Source: Microbispora siamensis
GTDB lineage: Bacteria > Actinomycetota > Actinomycetes > Streptosporangiales > Streptosporangiaceae
DNA: 64,000 nt
Direction of reading: 5' to 3'
Assembly: GCF_016863095.1 (NCBI RefSeq)
Contig: NZ_BOOF01000030.1
Span: 121,854 to 185,853 of the forward strand
Shown here in pieces: positions 1 to 7,915 of this stretch. Numbering within the stretch: position 1 is the stretch's first letter; every line of letters starts with the position of its first letter. A program made the translations under genes and the position numbers. The notes under the pieces are model-generated. The model was not told the DNA's origin, ran no database searches, and saw only the letters and a list, made by a program, of their open reading frames with translations.

Positions 1-9
1 CGCGCCCGG

Positions 10-1233
10 TCAGGAGTACCAGGTGGGCTCGGGGATCTCGTCGAGCAGGCGGTAGACGCCCACCTCGCGGCGCTTGTACGCCACCGGGTCGTGCAGGGTG
101 TGGGTGCGCACGTTGCGCCAGAACCGGTCGAACCCGTATCGGGACGCGGTCGAGCGGGCGCCGGTGGCCTCAAAGACACGCGAGGTGACCTCCAGGGCCA
201 CGTCGGTGGCGCGCGCCTTGACCGCTGCCACCCGCACCTCGTGCTCCCCGCGCAGCCGGGGGGTGACCTCGTCCGGGTTGAGGTGGAACCACAGGCCCTC
301 CCGGGCGACCTCGTCGGCCAGCGCCTCGGCGGCCCACAGCTTGGCGGTGAGGTCGCCGTAGAGGTCGATGACGTACGGCTCGTCGACCGCGCGCTCATGC
401 CCGCCGTGCAGCCACGGGCGGGTGTGCTCCCTCGTGTACGCCAGCGCGGTCTCCAGCGCTCCCCTGGCGATGCCGAGGTAGAAGTTCACGAACACGAGCT
501 GGATGGTCGGCACGTTGAGGGTGGCGTAGACGCGCGGCTGGAACTCCTTGTCCACGTAGCCGAGGGCGTCGCGCCACGGCACGCGCACGCCGGAGACGGT
601 GACGCTGCCGCTCTCGGTCAGGCGCTGGCCGATGTTGTCCCAGTCGTCGTGGAAGGTCAGCCCCTCGGAGCTGGAGCGGACGATGGCGAAGACGTGCTTG
701 TCCGTGCCCTCCAGCACGCCCTCCAGGACGGTGACGTCGGAGACCTTGCTGCCGGTGGAGAAGGTCTTGCGCCCGTCGAAGACGAGGGTGTCGCCCTCGT
801 CGCGCACGACGATGTCGCGGTCGCGGGGGTTGACGGCCCCGCCGAAGAACCACCGGTTCCGGGCCGCGTCGGCCTCGATCCGCTCCCACTGCTCGCGGGT
901 GCCCACCAGGCGCGCCGCCCAGTTCCAGAGGTAGTGGTAGCCGAGCAGCTGGCCGATTGAGCCGTCGGCCGCGGCCACCTCGCGGACGACGCGGTAGGCG
1001 GTGGGCCAGTCCTGTCCCGCACCGCCGTACCCGGCCGGTCCGAGCAGCGTGACCAGGCCGGAGTCCTTGAGCAGCCCGATCTCCGCGTACGGGGTCTTGG
1101 CGGCCCGATCACGCTCGGCGGCGTCCACCGCGAGGACGGCCGCCACCTCACCGGCGCGCGCGATCCACTCGTCCGGAGTGCGTGGCGCCGGGCCGTCCGT
1201 CCAGTCCGTACGGCTGGCGTGAGCGATGGTCAC
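10..1233 (-). CDS. DszC/SfnB-like FMNH2-dependent monooxygenase (acyl-CoA dehydrogenase fold)
   Basis: A 407-residue protein with the acyl-CoA dehydrogenase fold. It lacks obvious acyl-CoA features and ends with an RNVRTHTLHDP motif, also present as RNARTHTLHDP in the 3607-4839 protein. That tail is typical of the DszC/SfnB branch, whose members use reduced flavin and oxygen to oxidise sulfur compounds. The N-terminal helical domain holds a GPAGYGGAG loop near residue 65. The middle beta domain has FDGRKTFSTGS, and the C-terminal helical domain carries RAxxVALEVTSRVFEATGAR. The gene is divergent from the LysR regulator at 1386, and the inverted repeat 1299-1313 lies between them. Likely role: sulfur acquisition from an organosulfur compound. 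The exact substrate (sulfone, sulfoxide or thiophene) cannot be read from sequence. Confidence 0.8.
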   Translation of the reverse strand: MTIAHASRTDWTDGPAPRTPDEWIARAGEVAAVLAVDAAERDRAAKTPYAEIGLLKDSGLVTLLGPAGYGGAGQDWPTAYRVVREVAAADGSIGQLLGYHYLWNWAARLVGTREQWERIEADAARNRWFFGGAVNPRDRDIVVRDEGDTLVFDGRKTFSTGSKVSDVTVLEGVLEGTDKHVFAIVRSSSEGLTFHDDWDNIGQRLTESGSVTVSGVRVPWRDALGYVDKEFQPRVYATLNVPTIQLVFVNFYLGIARGALETALAYTREHTRPWLHGGHERAVDEPYVIDLYGDLTAKLWAAEALADEVAREGLWFHLNPDEVTPRLRGEHEVRVAAVKARATDVALEVTSRVFEATGARSTASRYGFDRFWRNVRTHTLHDPVAYKRREVGVYRLLDEIPEPTWYS

Positions 1234-1298
1234 GTGTCGTCTCCTCTCGTGTGCGGCGCGTCGCGCCTGCTGTCGCTCACCAGGTTAGGCAACATTCT

Positions 1299-1317
1299 CT
1301 ACTTGTTAAGTAGGAAA
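1299..1317. promoter_or_regulatory. Inverted repeat operator between the monooxygenase and LysR gene
   Basis: CTACTT-GTT-AAGTAG is a perfect 6-3-6 inverted repeat in an AT-rich patch. Its right half continues as AAGTAGGAAA (1308-1317). The same ten bases recur at 2440-2449 just before the sfnG-like gene. This fits a site for the LysR regulator encoded between the two copies; binding is inferred. Confidence 0.6.
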
Positions 1318-1385
1318 ATTGCCGAACGGCCGGTAGGGTCGCCCTTGAACACCACCGGCGAACCCCTTTGACGAGGTGGACGACG

Positions 1386-2312
1386 ATGCGCATCGAGCAG
1401 CTCGAGTACATCCGTGCGGTGACCCGTCTCGGCTCGCTCCGCCGGGCGGCCGACCACCTGCACCTGTCCCAGCCGGCGCTCAGCGAGACCGTGCGCAACC
1501 TGGAGCGGGAACTCGGCGTCGACCTCCTGGAGCGACGCCGGTCCGGCGCCACCATCAGCGACAAGGGCCGCGAGCTGCTGCCGTACATCAACGGCGTGCT
1601 GGAGGCGGTGGACCGCCTGCGCGGCGCGGCCGACGAGCAGCACCACACGGCCCGCATGGTCAGGCTGGGCACGGTCAACGCGGCCACGGTCCCGCTGCTG
1701 ATCCCCGCCGTACGGGCGTTCCGGGAGGCCCATCCGGCGACCCAGGTCGAGGTCGTCGGCGCCCAGCAGGCCGAGATCCACCGGCGCATCCGGGAGGGGA
1801 GCTTCGACCTCGGGCTGGTGAACTACCTGAGCGGCGACGACCTGCCGCCCGACCTCGCCACGACCGAACTGCTGCGCGGCCGCCCGGTCGTGTGCGTACG
1901 GCCCGACAGCCCGCTGGCCGCGCTGCCCGCGGTCGAGGTCGCCGACCTGCTCCGCGAGCCCCTGATCGTGATGCGCTCCGGCTATGTCATGCACCGCCTG
2001 GTGCACCGCCTGCTCGGCGGGCGGGCGCCGTCGTTCTCGTATTCGACCGACGGCGCCGAGATGGGCAAGCTCATGGTCGCCGAGGGGCTCGGCGCCACCG
2101 TGCTGCCCGAGTTCAGCGTGGCCGGCGACCCCCTCCTGCGCAGCGGCGCGATCACCTACCGGCCGCTGGCGCAGCGCGTGGCGGAGGTGCTCCTGGTGAT
2201 CCAGTCGCAGCGGTCGGCCTCCGGTCCCCGGGTGGCCCGCGACCTGCACCGGTTCCTCCTGGACCGGGCACGCGAGTGCCGCACCGGCGCCCGGGCCCGC
2301 GCCGCGGGGTGA
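1386..2312 (+). CDS. LysR-family transcriptional regulator of the organosulfur genes
   Basis: A 308-residue LysR-type regulator. The N-terminal winged helix-turn-helix begins MRIEQLEYIRAVTRLGSLRR and continues AADHLHLSQPALSETVRNLE, the classic LTTR recognition helix. A periplasmic-binding-like effector domain follows (about residues 90-300). The ATG at 1386 is preferred over a TTG at 1368 because GAGGTGG lies 7 nt upstream. The gene sits between two sets of FMN-dependent sulfur genes, and both flanks share AAGTAGGAAA. I therefore infer that it controls them in response to sulfur status, as CysB/Cbl/SsuR-type LTTRs do. The effector is unknown. Confidence 0.88.
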   Translation: MRIEQLEYIRAVTRLGSLRRAADHLHLSQPALSETVRNLERELGVDLLERRRSGATISDKGRELLPYINGVLEAVDRLRGAADEQHHTARMVRLGTVNAATVPLLIPAVRAFREAHPATQVEVVGAQQAEIHRRIREGSFDLGLVNYLSGDDLPPDLATTELLRGRPVVCVRPDSPLAALPAVEVADLLREPLIVMRSGYVMHRLVHRLLGGRAPSFSYSTDGAEMGKLMVAEGLGATVLPEFSVAGDPLLRSGAITYRPLAQRVAEVLLVIQSQRSASGPRVARDLHRFLLDRARECRTGARARAAG

Positions 2313-2320
2313 AAGCCCTG

Positions 2321-2362
2321 CCAGTGGTGGAGTGCCAGTGGTGAAGTGCCCGTGGTGGAGTG
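2321..2362 (+). repeat. Three tandem 14-bp repeats
   Basis: CCAGTGGTGGAGTG (2321-2334), CCAGTGGTGAAGTG (2335-2348) and CCCGTGGTGGAGTG (2349-2362) are head-to-tail copies with one change each from the first. They lie just after the LysR stop codon. They may be a small slippage array or a protein-binding array. Confidence 0.75.
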
Positions 2363-2381
2363 ACAGGGCGGCCCTATCACT
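2359..2381 (+). terminator. Possible hairpin terminator after the LysR gene
   Basis: AGTGA-C-AGGGC-G-GCCCT-A-TCACT folds into a near-perfect hairpin overlapping the last 14-bp repeat. There is no U-tract, as is common for actinobacterial terminators. It would separate the regulator from the sfnG-like operon. Confidence 0.45.
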
Positions 2382-2439
2382 CCCCCGCCGATCGCGTGTG
2401 GAACTCCGGACGCCGGCCGCCGTACGATCCCAATTGTCC

Positions 2440-2449
2440 AAGTAGGAAA
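2440..2449 (+). promoter_or_regulatory. Shared AAGTAGGAAA box upstream of the sfnG-like gene
   Basis: AAGTAGGAAA is identical to 1308-1317 in the other control region, and both are followed by a T(T)GCC stretch. It lies 20-29 bp before the GTG of the sfnG-like gene, where a LysR-family activator half-site or a -10 overlap could sit. Confidence 0.5.
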
Positions 2450-2468
2450 TGCCTGGAAGGGGTCATTC

Positions 2469-3602
2469 GTGTCTGCGAACGTCAGTCCCGAGCCGCTGCG
2501 GTTCGCCTACTGGGTGCCCAACGTCAGCGGCGGGCTCGTCACCAGCACGATCGAGCAGCGCACCGACTGGAGCTACGACTACAACCGGAAGCTGGCGGTG
2601 CTCGCGGAGAACAACGGCTTCGAGTACGCGCTGTCCCAGGTGCGCTACATGGCCAGCTACGGCGCCGCGTTCCAGCAGGAGTCGACGAGCTTCAGCCTGG
2701 CGCTGCTGCTCGCCACCCAGCGGCTGAAGGTGATCGCCGCGGTGCACCCGGGCCTGTGGCACCCGGCGGTGCTGGCCAAGCTGCTCAGCACCGCCGACCA
2801 CCTCTCGGGAGGGCGGGCCGCCGTCAACGTGGTGAGCGGCTGGTTCAAGGGCGAGTTCACCGCCCTGGGCGAGCCGTGGCTGGAGCACGACGAGCGCTAC
2901 CGCAGGGCCGAGGAGTTCATCCGCGTCCTGCGCGCGAGCTGGACCGAGGACAAGGCGCGGTTCCAGGGCGACTTCTACCGGCTGCACGGCTACGACCTGC
3001 AGCCCAAGCCGCTCTCCGGGCCGGACCGCCCGCACCCCGAGATCTTCCAGGGCGGCAACTCCACCGCGGCACGCGCCATGGCGGGCCGGGTCTCCGACTG
3101 GTATTTCAGCAACGGCAAGGACTTCGACGGCGTCACCGAGCAGATCGAGGAGGTCGGCGCGGCGGCGCGGGCCCACGGCCGCCGGGTGCGGTTCGGCCTG
3201 AACGGCTTCCTCATCGCCAGGGACACCGAGGCGGAGGCGCGCGAGACGCTGCGCGAGATCGTGGCCAAGGCCGACGTCGAGGCCGTCCACGGGTTCCGCG
3301 ACGCGGTCCGCCAGGCCGGCCGGTCCACCCAGGACGGACGGGGGATGTGGGCCGACTCCACGTTCGAGGACCTGGTGCAGTACAACGACGGCTTCCGCAC
3401 CCGCCTCATCGGCACGCCGGAGCAGATCGCCCACCGGGCGATCGAGTACAAGAAGCGGGGCGTCGACCTGCTCCTGCTCGGCTTCCTGCACTACCACGAG
3501 GAGGTCGAGTACTTCGGCCGCCACGTGCTACCCATCATCCGCGAACTGGAGGGCGAGCTCGCGGCGAAGGGCGCGTTCCCGGTGGAACCGGCCCGGGCCT
3601 GA
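2469..3602 (+). CDS. sfnG: FMNH2-dependent dimethyl sulfone monooxygenase, SfnG-like
   Basis: A 377-residue luciferase-like (LLM) flavin monooxygenase. The start RFAYWVPNVSGGLVTSTIEQ and the stretch DYNRKLAVLAENNGFEYAL closely resemble SfnG of pseudomonads, which converts dimethyl sulfone to methanesulfinate with FMNH2 and O2. The TIM-barrel signature VNVVSGWFKGEF (about residues 120-131) and the EHDERYRRAEEFIRVLR helix are SsuD/SfnG hallmarks. The GTG start at 2469 is supported by GGAAGGGG 7-14 nt upstream. It is first in a tight run with the SfnB-like gene (4-nt gap), reductase and SsuD-like gene. The name rests on resemblance recalled from the family and not on an alignment; another C1 sulfone substrate is possible. 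Confidence 0.82.
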   Translation: MSANVSPEPLRFAYWVPNVSGGLVTSTIEQRTDWSYDYNRKLAVLAENNGFEYALSQVRYMASYGAAFQQESTSFSLALLLATQRLKVIAAVHPGLWHPAVLAKLLSTADHLSGGRAAVNVVSGWFKGEFTALGEPWLEHDERYRRAEEFIRVLRASWTEDKARFQGDFYRLHGYDLQPKPLSGPDRPHPEIFQGGNSTAARAMAGRVSDWYFSNGKDFDGVTEQIEEVGAAARAHGRRVRFGLNGFLIARDTEAEARETLREIVAKADVEAVHGFRDAVRQAGRSTQDGRGMWADSTFEDLVQYNDGFRTRLIGTPEQIAHRAIEYKKRGVDLLLLGFLHYHEEVEYFGRHVLPIIRELEGELAAKGAFPVEPARA

Positions 3603-3606
3603 TCCC

Positions 3607-4839
3607 ATGACCGATCTCACCCACGCGCCCGTTCACCCACCTGTTCACTCATCGGGGACCGCGCACGTCGTCACCGGCGACGAGGAGGCCATCGCGGTCG
3701 CCGCCGAGCTCGCCGGGCGGTTCGCGCGCGGCGCCGCGGAGCGGGACGCCCGCCGCGAACTCCCGCACGCCGAGCTGGCCGAGCTGTCGGCGAGCGGCCT
3801 CCTGGGCATCACCGTCCCCCGCGAGCACGGCGGCGCCGACGTGCGGACCGCCACACTGGCGGAGGTCGTCCGCCTGCTCGCCACCGCCGACCCCAACATC
3901 GCCCAGATCCCGCAGAGCCACTTCGTGTACGTCAACGTGCTGCGGCAGCAGGGGTCCGCGGCCCAGCGGGAGTTCTTCTTCGCCGAGGTCCTGGCGGGCA
4001 GGCGGTTCGGCAACGCCCAGTCGGAGGCGGGCACCCGGCACGTGCAGGACTACCGCACCCGGCTGCGCTCCGCCGAGGACGGCGGCTTCGTCCTCGACGG
4101 CGTCAAGCACTACTCGACCGGGGCCCTGTTCGCCGACTGGATCACCGTGCTGGCCAAGGACCCCGCCGACCGGCTCGTCGTCGCGTACGTGCCGGCCGGC
4201 GCGCCCGGCCTCACGGTCGTGGACGACTGGGAGGGCATGGGCCAGCGCACCACGGCCAGCGGCACGGTCCGGCTGGAGGGCGTGCGGGTGCCCGCCGATC
4301 GCGTGGTCCCCCACCACCTGACCTTCACCGGGCCGCAACTGCACGGCGCCCACGCGCAACTGCTGCACGCCGCGATCGACGTCGGCATCGCCCGCGCCGC
4401 GCTCACCGAGGCCGCCGAGTTCGTCCGCACCCGCAGCAGGCCGTGGTTCGAGAGCGGTCTCGACCACGCCAGCGACGACCCCCTGACCATCCAGCGTTTC
4501 GGAGAGCTGGAGGTCTCCGTACGGGCCGCGGAGGCGCTGCTCGGCGAGGCCGGGCGGGCGGTCGACCGGGCGCGGGAACGGCTCGACGACGAGACCGCGG
4601 CGGCGGCGTCCATCGCGGTCGCCACGGCGAAGGCGTTCGCCGACCCCGCGGCCGTCGGAGTCGCCGATGCCCTGTTCGAGGTGTCCGGCACCAGGTCGGC
4701 GCTCGACTCGCTGAACCTGCACCGGCACTGGCGCAACGCCCGCACCCACACCCTGCACGATCCGGTGCGCTGGAAGATCCAGCACATCGGCCGGTACGCG
4801 CTGAACCGGACCCCGCCCCCTCGGCACGGCCTGATCTGA
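3607..4839 (+). CDS. SfnB-family sulfur acquisition oxidoreductase
   Basis: A 410-residue acyl-CoA-dehydrogenase-fold flavoprotein, a distant paralogue of the divergent gene at 10-1233. Visible landmarks are GLLGITVPREHGGAD in the N-terminal helical domain, DGVKHYSTGALFADW in the beta domain, and the terminal RNARTHTLHDP motif. SfnB/DszC-like members use flavin supplied by a separate reductase, which is encoded next (4892). The gene starts 4 nt after the SfnG-like stop, so co-translation is likely. It probably takes part in oxidising a dimethyl sulfone or sulfide derivative; the precise reaction of SfnB proteins is poorly defined. Confidence 0.82.
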   Translation: MTDLTHAPVHPPVHSSGTAHVVTGDEEAIAVAAELAGRFARGAAERDARRELPHAELAELSASGLLGITVPREHGGADVRTATLAEVVRLLATADPNIAQIPQSHFVYVNVLRQQGSAAQREFFFAEVLAGRRFGNAQSEAGTRHVQDYRTRLRSAEDGGFVLDGVKHYSTGALFADWITVLAKDPADRLVVAYVPAGAPGLTVVDDWEGMGQRTTASGTVRLEGVRVPADRVVPHHLTFTGPQLHGAHAQLLHAAIDVGIARAALTEAAEFVRTRSRPWFESGLDHASDDPLTIQRFGELEVSVRAAEALLGEAGRAVDRARERLDDETAAAASIAVATAKAFADPAAVGVADALFEVSGTRSALDSLNLHRHWRNARTHTLHDPVRWKIQHIGRYALNRTPPPRHGLI

Positions 4840-4891
4840 TCCCGCATCCGGCCTCATCCGAATCCGGTCCCCCTCTGACGGAGGTTCCGCC

Positions 4892-5443
4892 ATGTCCACC
4901 ATCGTCGTCCTGTCCGGCAGCCCCTCGGCGGTCTCGCGTACCGCCGCCCTGTGCGTGCACCTCGCCGACCGGCTGCGCCTCCTCGGCCACGAGGTCCGCA
5001 CCGTGCATGTGCGCGACCTGCCGGCGGAGGCGCTGCTGTCGGCCGACACGGGGCACCCGCGGATCGCCGAGGTCGTCGGCCTCGTCGGCGAGGCGGACGG
5101 CGTCCTGGTCGCCTCACCCGTGTACAAGGCCGCCTACAGCGGGCTGCTGAAGACGTTGCTCGACCTGCTGCCGCAGTTCGCGTTCGCGGGCAAGGTCGTG
5201 CTGCCGATCCTCACCGGCGGCAGCCCCGCCCACGTGCTGGCCATCGACTACGCGCTGCGCCCGGTCCTGACCTCGCTCGGGGCCGACCACGTCGTGCCGG
5301 GGTGGTTCGTCCTCGACCGGCACATCGCGCTCCGCGGCGACGAGGCCGGTCTCGACCCGGACCACGCCGCGCCGCTCTACCGCGTGGTCGACGCCTTCGC
5401 CTCGGCCGTGGCCGCGCGCCGCCCGCTGCTGGCCGCCTCCTGA
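4892..5443 (+). CDS. ssuE: NAD(P)H-dependent FMN reductase, SsuE-like
   Basis: A 183-residue flavodoxin-fold reductase. VLSGSPSAVSRTAALC near the N-terminus is the phosphate-binding loop of NADPH-dependent FMN reductases, and SPVYKAAYSGLLKTLLDLLP (about residues 75-95) is the SsuE/MsuE flavin and dimer motif. It should supply FMNH2 to the three FMN-dependent oxygenases around it. GGAGG precedes the ATG. The SsuD-like gene begins 11 nt downstream, so the two are translated from one message. Confidence 0.9.
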   Translation: MSTIVVLSGSPSAVSRTAALCVHLADRLRLLGHEVRTVHVRDLPAEALLSADTGHPRIAEVVGLVGEADGVLVASPVYKAAYSGLLKTLLDLLPQFAFAGKVVLPILTGGSPAHVLAIDYALRPVLTSLGADHVVPGWFVLDRHIALRGDEAGLDPDHAAPLYRVVDAFASAVAARRPLLAAS

Positions 5444-5454
5444 GGGGACCCCCG

Positions 5455-6612
5455 ATGACACTGACGTTCCACTGGTTCCTGCCCACGTACGGCGACAGCC
5501 GCCACCTCGTCGGCGGCGGGCACGGCACGGACATCACCACGGCGGGCGGGGACCGGCCGGCCACCCTGGCCTACCTGGGCCAGATCGTGCGCGCCGCCGA
5601 GCAGCTCGGCTTCGAAGGGGCCCTCACCCCGGCCGGAGCCTGGTGCGAGGACGCCTGGCTGACCACCGCCATGCTGGTCGCGAACTCCGAGCGGCTGAAG
5701 TTCCTGGTCGCCTTCCGGCCGGGGCTGCTGTCGCCCACGCTCGCCGCGCAGATGGCCGCCACGTTCCAGCGGCACTCGGCCGGGCGCCTGCTGGTCAACG
5801 TCGTCACCGGCGGCGAGGACCACGAGCAGCGCGCCTACGGCGACTTCCTCACCAAGGACGAGCGCTACGACCGCACCGACGAGTTCCTCACGGTCGTACG
5901 CGCCCTGTGGCGCGGGGAACGGGTCACCCTTGAGGGCAGGCACGTCAGGGTCGCGGACGCCGCGCTGAGCCGAGTGCCGTCCCCGGTGCCGGCGGTGTAC
6001 TTCGGCGGGTCGTCCCCGGCCGCGGGCAGGGTGGCGGCGCGGCACAGCGACGTCTACCTGACCTGGGGCGAGCCGCCCGCGCAGGTCGCCGAGAAGCTCG
6101 CCTGGATCCGGCGGGAGGCCGCCACGGCCGGCCGCGAGGTGCGGTTCGGCATCCGGCTCCACGTGATCAGCCGGGACACCTCGGCGCAGGCGTGGGCGGA
6201 GGCCGAGCGCCTGCTGTCCGCCCTGGACCCGGCGGTCATCGCGTCGGTGCAGGCGGGTCTCGCGCGCAGCGGGTCGGAGGGGCAGCGGCGGATGCTGGCC
6301 CTGCACGGGGGCCGCACGGACGCGCTGGAGGTCTCGCCGAACCTGTGGGCCGGTGTCGGGCTCGTCCGCGGCGGCGCGGGCACGGCCCTGGTGGGCAGCC
6401 ACGTCGAGGTGGCCGAACGGATCGAGGAGTATCACGCCCTCGGCATCGACGAGTTCGTGCTGTCCGGTCACCCGCACCTGGAGGAGGCCTACTGGTTCGG
6501 CGAGGGCGTCCTGCCCCTGCTCCAGCGCAGGGGGTTGTGGCGGCACCCGGTGGACGCGCCCGGCGATACGCTCCCGGCCGCCATCCCGTTCGCCGGCACC
6601 GCCTCCCGGTGA
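5455..6612 (+). CDS. ssuD: FMNH2-dependent alkanesulfonate monooxygenase
   Basis: A 385-residue LLM-family enzyme matching SsuD in length and motifs: FHWFLPTYGDSRHLVGG at the N-terminus, NVVTGGEDHEQRAYGDFL in the barrel, ERYDRTDEFL, and a late GIDEFVLSGHPHLEEAYWFG segment. SsuD cleaves alkanesulfonates to aldehyde and sulfite using FMNH2 from SsuE. Together with SfnG it completes a route from dimethyl sulfone via methanesulfonate to sulfite. GGGGA lies 8 nt before the ATG. The usual SsuABC importer genes are not in the window, so uptake must be encoded elsewhere. Confidence 0.9.
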   Translation: MTLTFHWFLPTYGDSRHLVGGGHGTDITTAGGDRPATLAYLGQIVRAAEQLGFEGALTPAGAWCEDAWLTTAMLVANSERLKFLVAFRPGLLSPTLAAQMAATFQRHSAGRLLVNVVTGGEDHEQRAYGDFLTKDERYDRTDEFLTVVRALWRGERVTLEGRHVRVADAALSRVPSPVPAVYFGGSSPAAGRVAARHSDVYLTWGEPPAQVAEKLAWIRREAATAGREVRFGIRLHVISRDTSAQAWAEAERLLSALDPAVIASVQAGLARSGSEGQRRMLALHGGRTDALEVSPNLWAGVGLVRGGAGTALVGSHVEVAERIEEYHALGIDEFVLSGHPHLEEAYWFGEGVLPLLQRRGLWRHPVDAPGDTLPAAIPFAGTASR

Positions 6613-6717
6613 CGTGACGCCGTGATGTGACGCGGGACTCCCGGGCGTGCCCCGCGCACCGCGGCACCGCCGGGGGCGCAGCGCACCAGGCGAGGGGGTG
6701 AGCGCAGGCGTGCGGGA

Positions 6718-7689
6718 TCAGCGCAGGCAGCGGGTTCTCGCGTGGGGGCCTTCCCCCTGCCCGGTGACCACCCATCCCTCCACCCAGACGCATCCGGGCG
6801 CGAGGGAGAGCATGTCCCCGTAGCTGCCCGGCGGCGTGTTGTTCGACCATTGAGAACGCACCTGGGCGTTGTCCGCCGGACGGTGCGCGGCCAGCCACAC
6901 CGTGTAGAGGTGGGGGTTGTCGAAGTGCGCCGACGCCCAGGCCGTGTCGCACTCGGGGCTGCGCCGCAGCCGGAGCGTGCCGAAGCGGCTGCCGTCGGGC
7001 AGGTTCAGCGGGACGGCGTCGAGCGTGTCGATCGTGTCGAGGTCGTCGCCGCACCCGCGGGCGCGGGGGTCGTCGCCGTCCATGTCCTCGGCCCGGCTCG
7101 CGTCCCCCGCCCGGTCGGTGACGTGCTGGTTGCGCGAGGTCCAGCCGGGCGCGAGCCCCACACCGCGCGCGGCGGCGCCAAGCGCCACCGCACCGGCGAC
7201 CACGAGAACGGCTGCAAGCGCGAGCAGGCGCCCGCGGCGCCGCACCCGGCCCGCGAGGCCGCCGCGCCCGGCATCCGAGCCGGCATCAGGCCCGCCATCA
7301 GGGTCGCCACCAGGTCCGGTATCGTGCCCGCCGCCGGCCTCGGCGACAGCGGGGATCGGAGACGAGGGGCCGTCGCCCGACTGGGCCGGTGCCGGCGGTT
7401 CCGGCGGTTCCGCCACCCGTCCGGAGATCTCCTCGCTGACCCGGTGCCAGCGCCGCGCCCACGCGTCCTCGTCGCCCCCGCAGGCCCGTACGAAGGCGAG
7501 GGTGACCTCCAGGCTCGGGAAGACGCGGCCGCCCGCGGCCCGCGACAGCACGGTGGGCGAGTAGTGCGCCCGTTCCGAGAGGGCCCGGTAGGTGGGCGAC
7601 CCCGCCTCCTCGCGCAGCCGCCGCAACGCGACGGCGAACGCCTGTAAGGGCCCCTCCTCGGGGCTGAGGTCGCGCTCTGGTCGTCCCAT
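6718..7689 (-). CDS. XRE-family helix-turn-helix membrane protein with DUF2690 domain
   Basis: A 323-residue protein: an N-terminal Cro/C1-type HTH (about residues 15-75, with FAVALRRLREEAG and ALSERAHYSPTVLSRAAGG), a proline/acidic linker, one transmembrane helix (LLALAAVLVVAGAVALGAA), and an extracytoplasmic C-terminal domain with the GTLRLRRSPECDTAWAS pattern of DUF2690. The ATG at 7689 gives MGRPERDLSPEEGP, the usual first residues of this actinobacterial family. A GTG at 7803 would add 38 residues without a ribosome site. Cytoplasmic HTH plus outer DUF2690 suggests a membrane-tethered regulator; the ligand is unknown. Confidence 0.75.
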   Translation of the reverse strand: MGRPERDLSPEEGPLQAFAVALRRLREEAGSPTYRALSERAHYSPTVLSRAAGGRVFPSLEVTLAFVRACGGDEDAWARRWHRVSEEISGRVAEPPEPPAPAQSGDGPSSPIPAVAEAGGGHDTGPGGDPDGGPDAGSDAGRGGLAGRVRRRGRLLALAAVLVVAGAVALGAAARGVGLAPGWTSRNQHVTDRAGDASRAEDMDGDDPRARGCGDDLDTIDTLDAVPLNLPDGSRFGTLRLRRSPECDTAWASAHFDNPHLYTVWLAAHRPADNAQVRSQWSNNTPPGSYGDMLSLAPGCVWVEGWVVTGQGEGPHARTRCLR

Positions 7690-7847
7690 GGTCCCCACAC
7701 GAGTTCCGGCGGCCACGTCGCCACGGGCGACGCCGTCCGGGGGCGTACGGGGACGGGGCGGCCCGGGCACCACGCTCGCGCCTGACAGCCCCTGCCCACT
7801 CACGGGAACGGGCGGGCGTCAGACACGCCCAGATGCTAAGCGCGGAG

Positions 7848-7879
7848 ACGGGCCGCGGCAAGATTCCGCCGCGGCCCGT
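7848..7879 (-). terminator. Terminator-like hairpin downstream of fabI
   Basis: ACGGGCCGCGGC and GCCGCGGCCCGT form a perfect 12-bp stem with an 8-nt loop, 37 bp beyond the fabI stop codon. No U-tract follows; actinobacterial terminators often lack one. Confidence 0.7.
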
Positions 7880-7915
7880 GACCCGCACGAAGCGGGATGA
7901 CGCGAGGGGGCGCCG

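Noticed and set aside
4951..5454. N-terminal extension of the SsuD-like protein
   Set aside because: This stretch is an out-of-frame reading of the SsuE-like gene. The ATG at 5455 has a ribosome site and gives the normal SsuD start.
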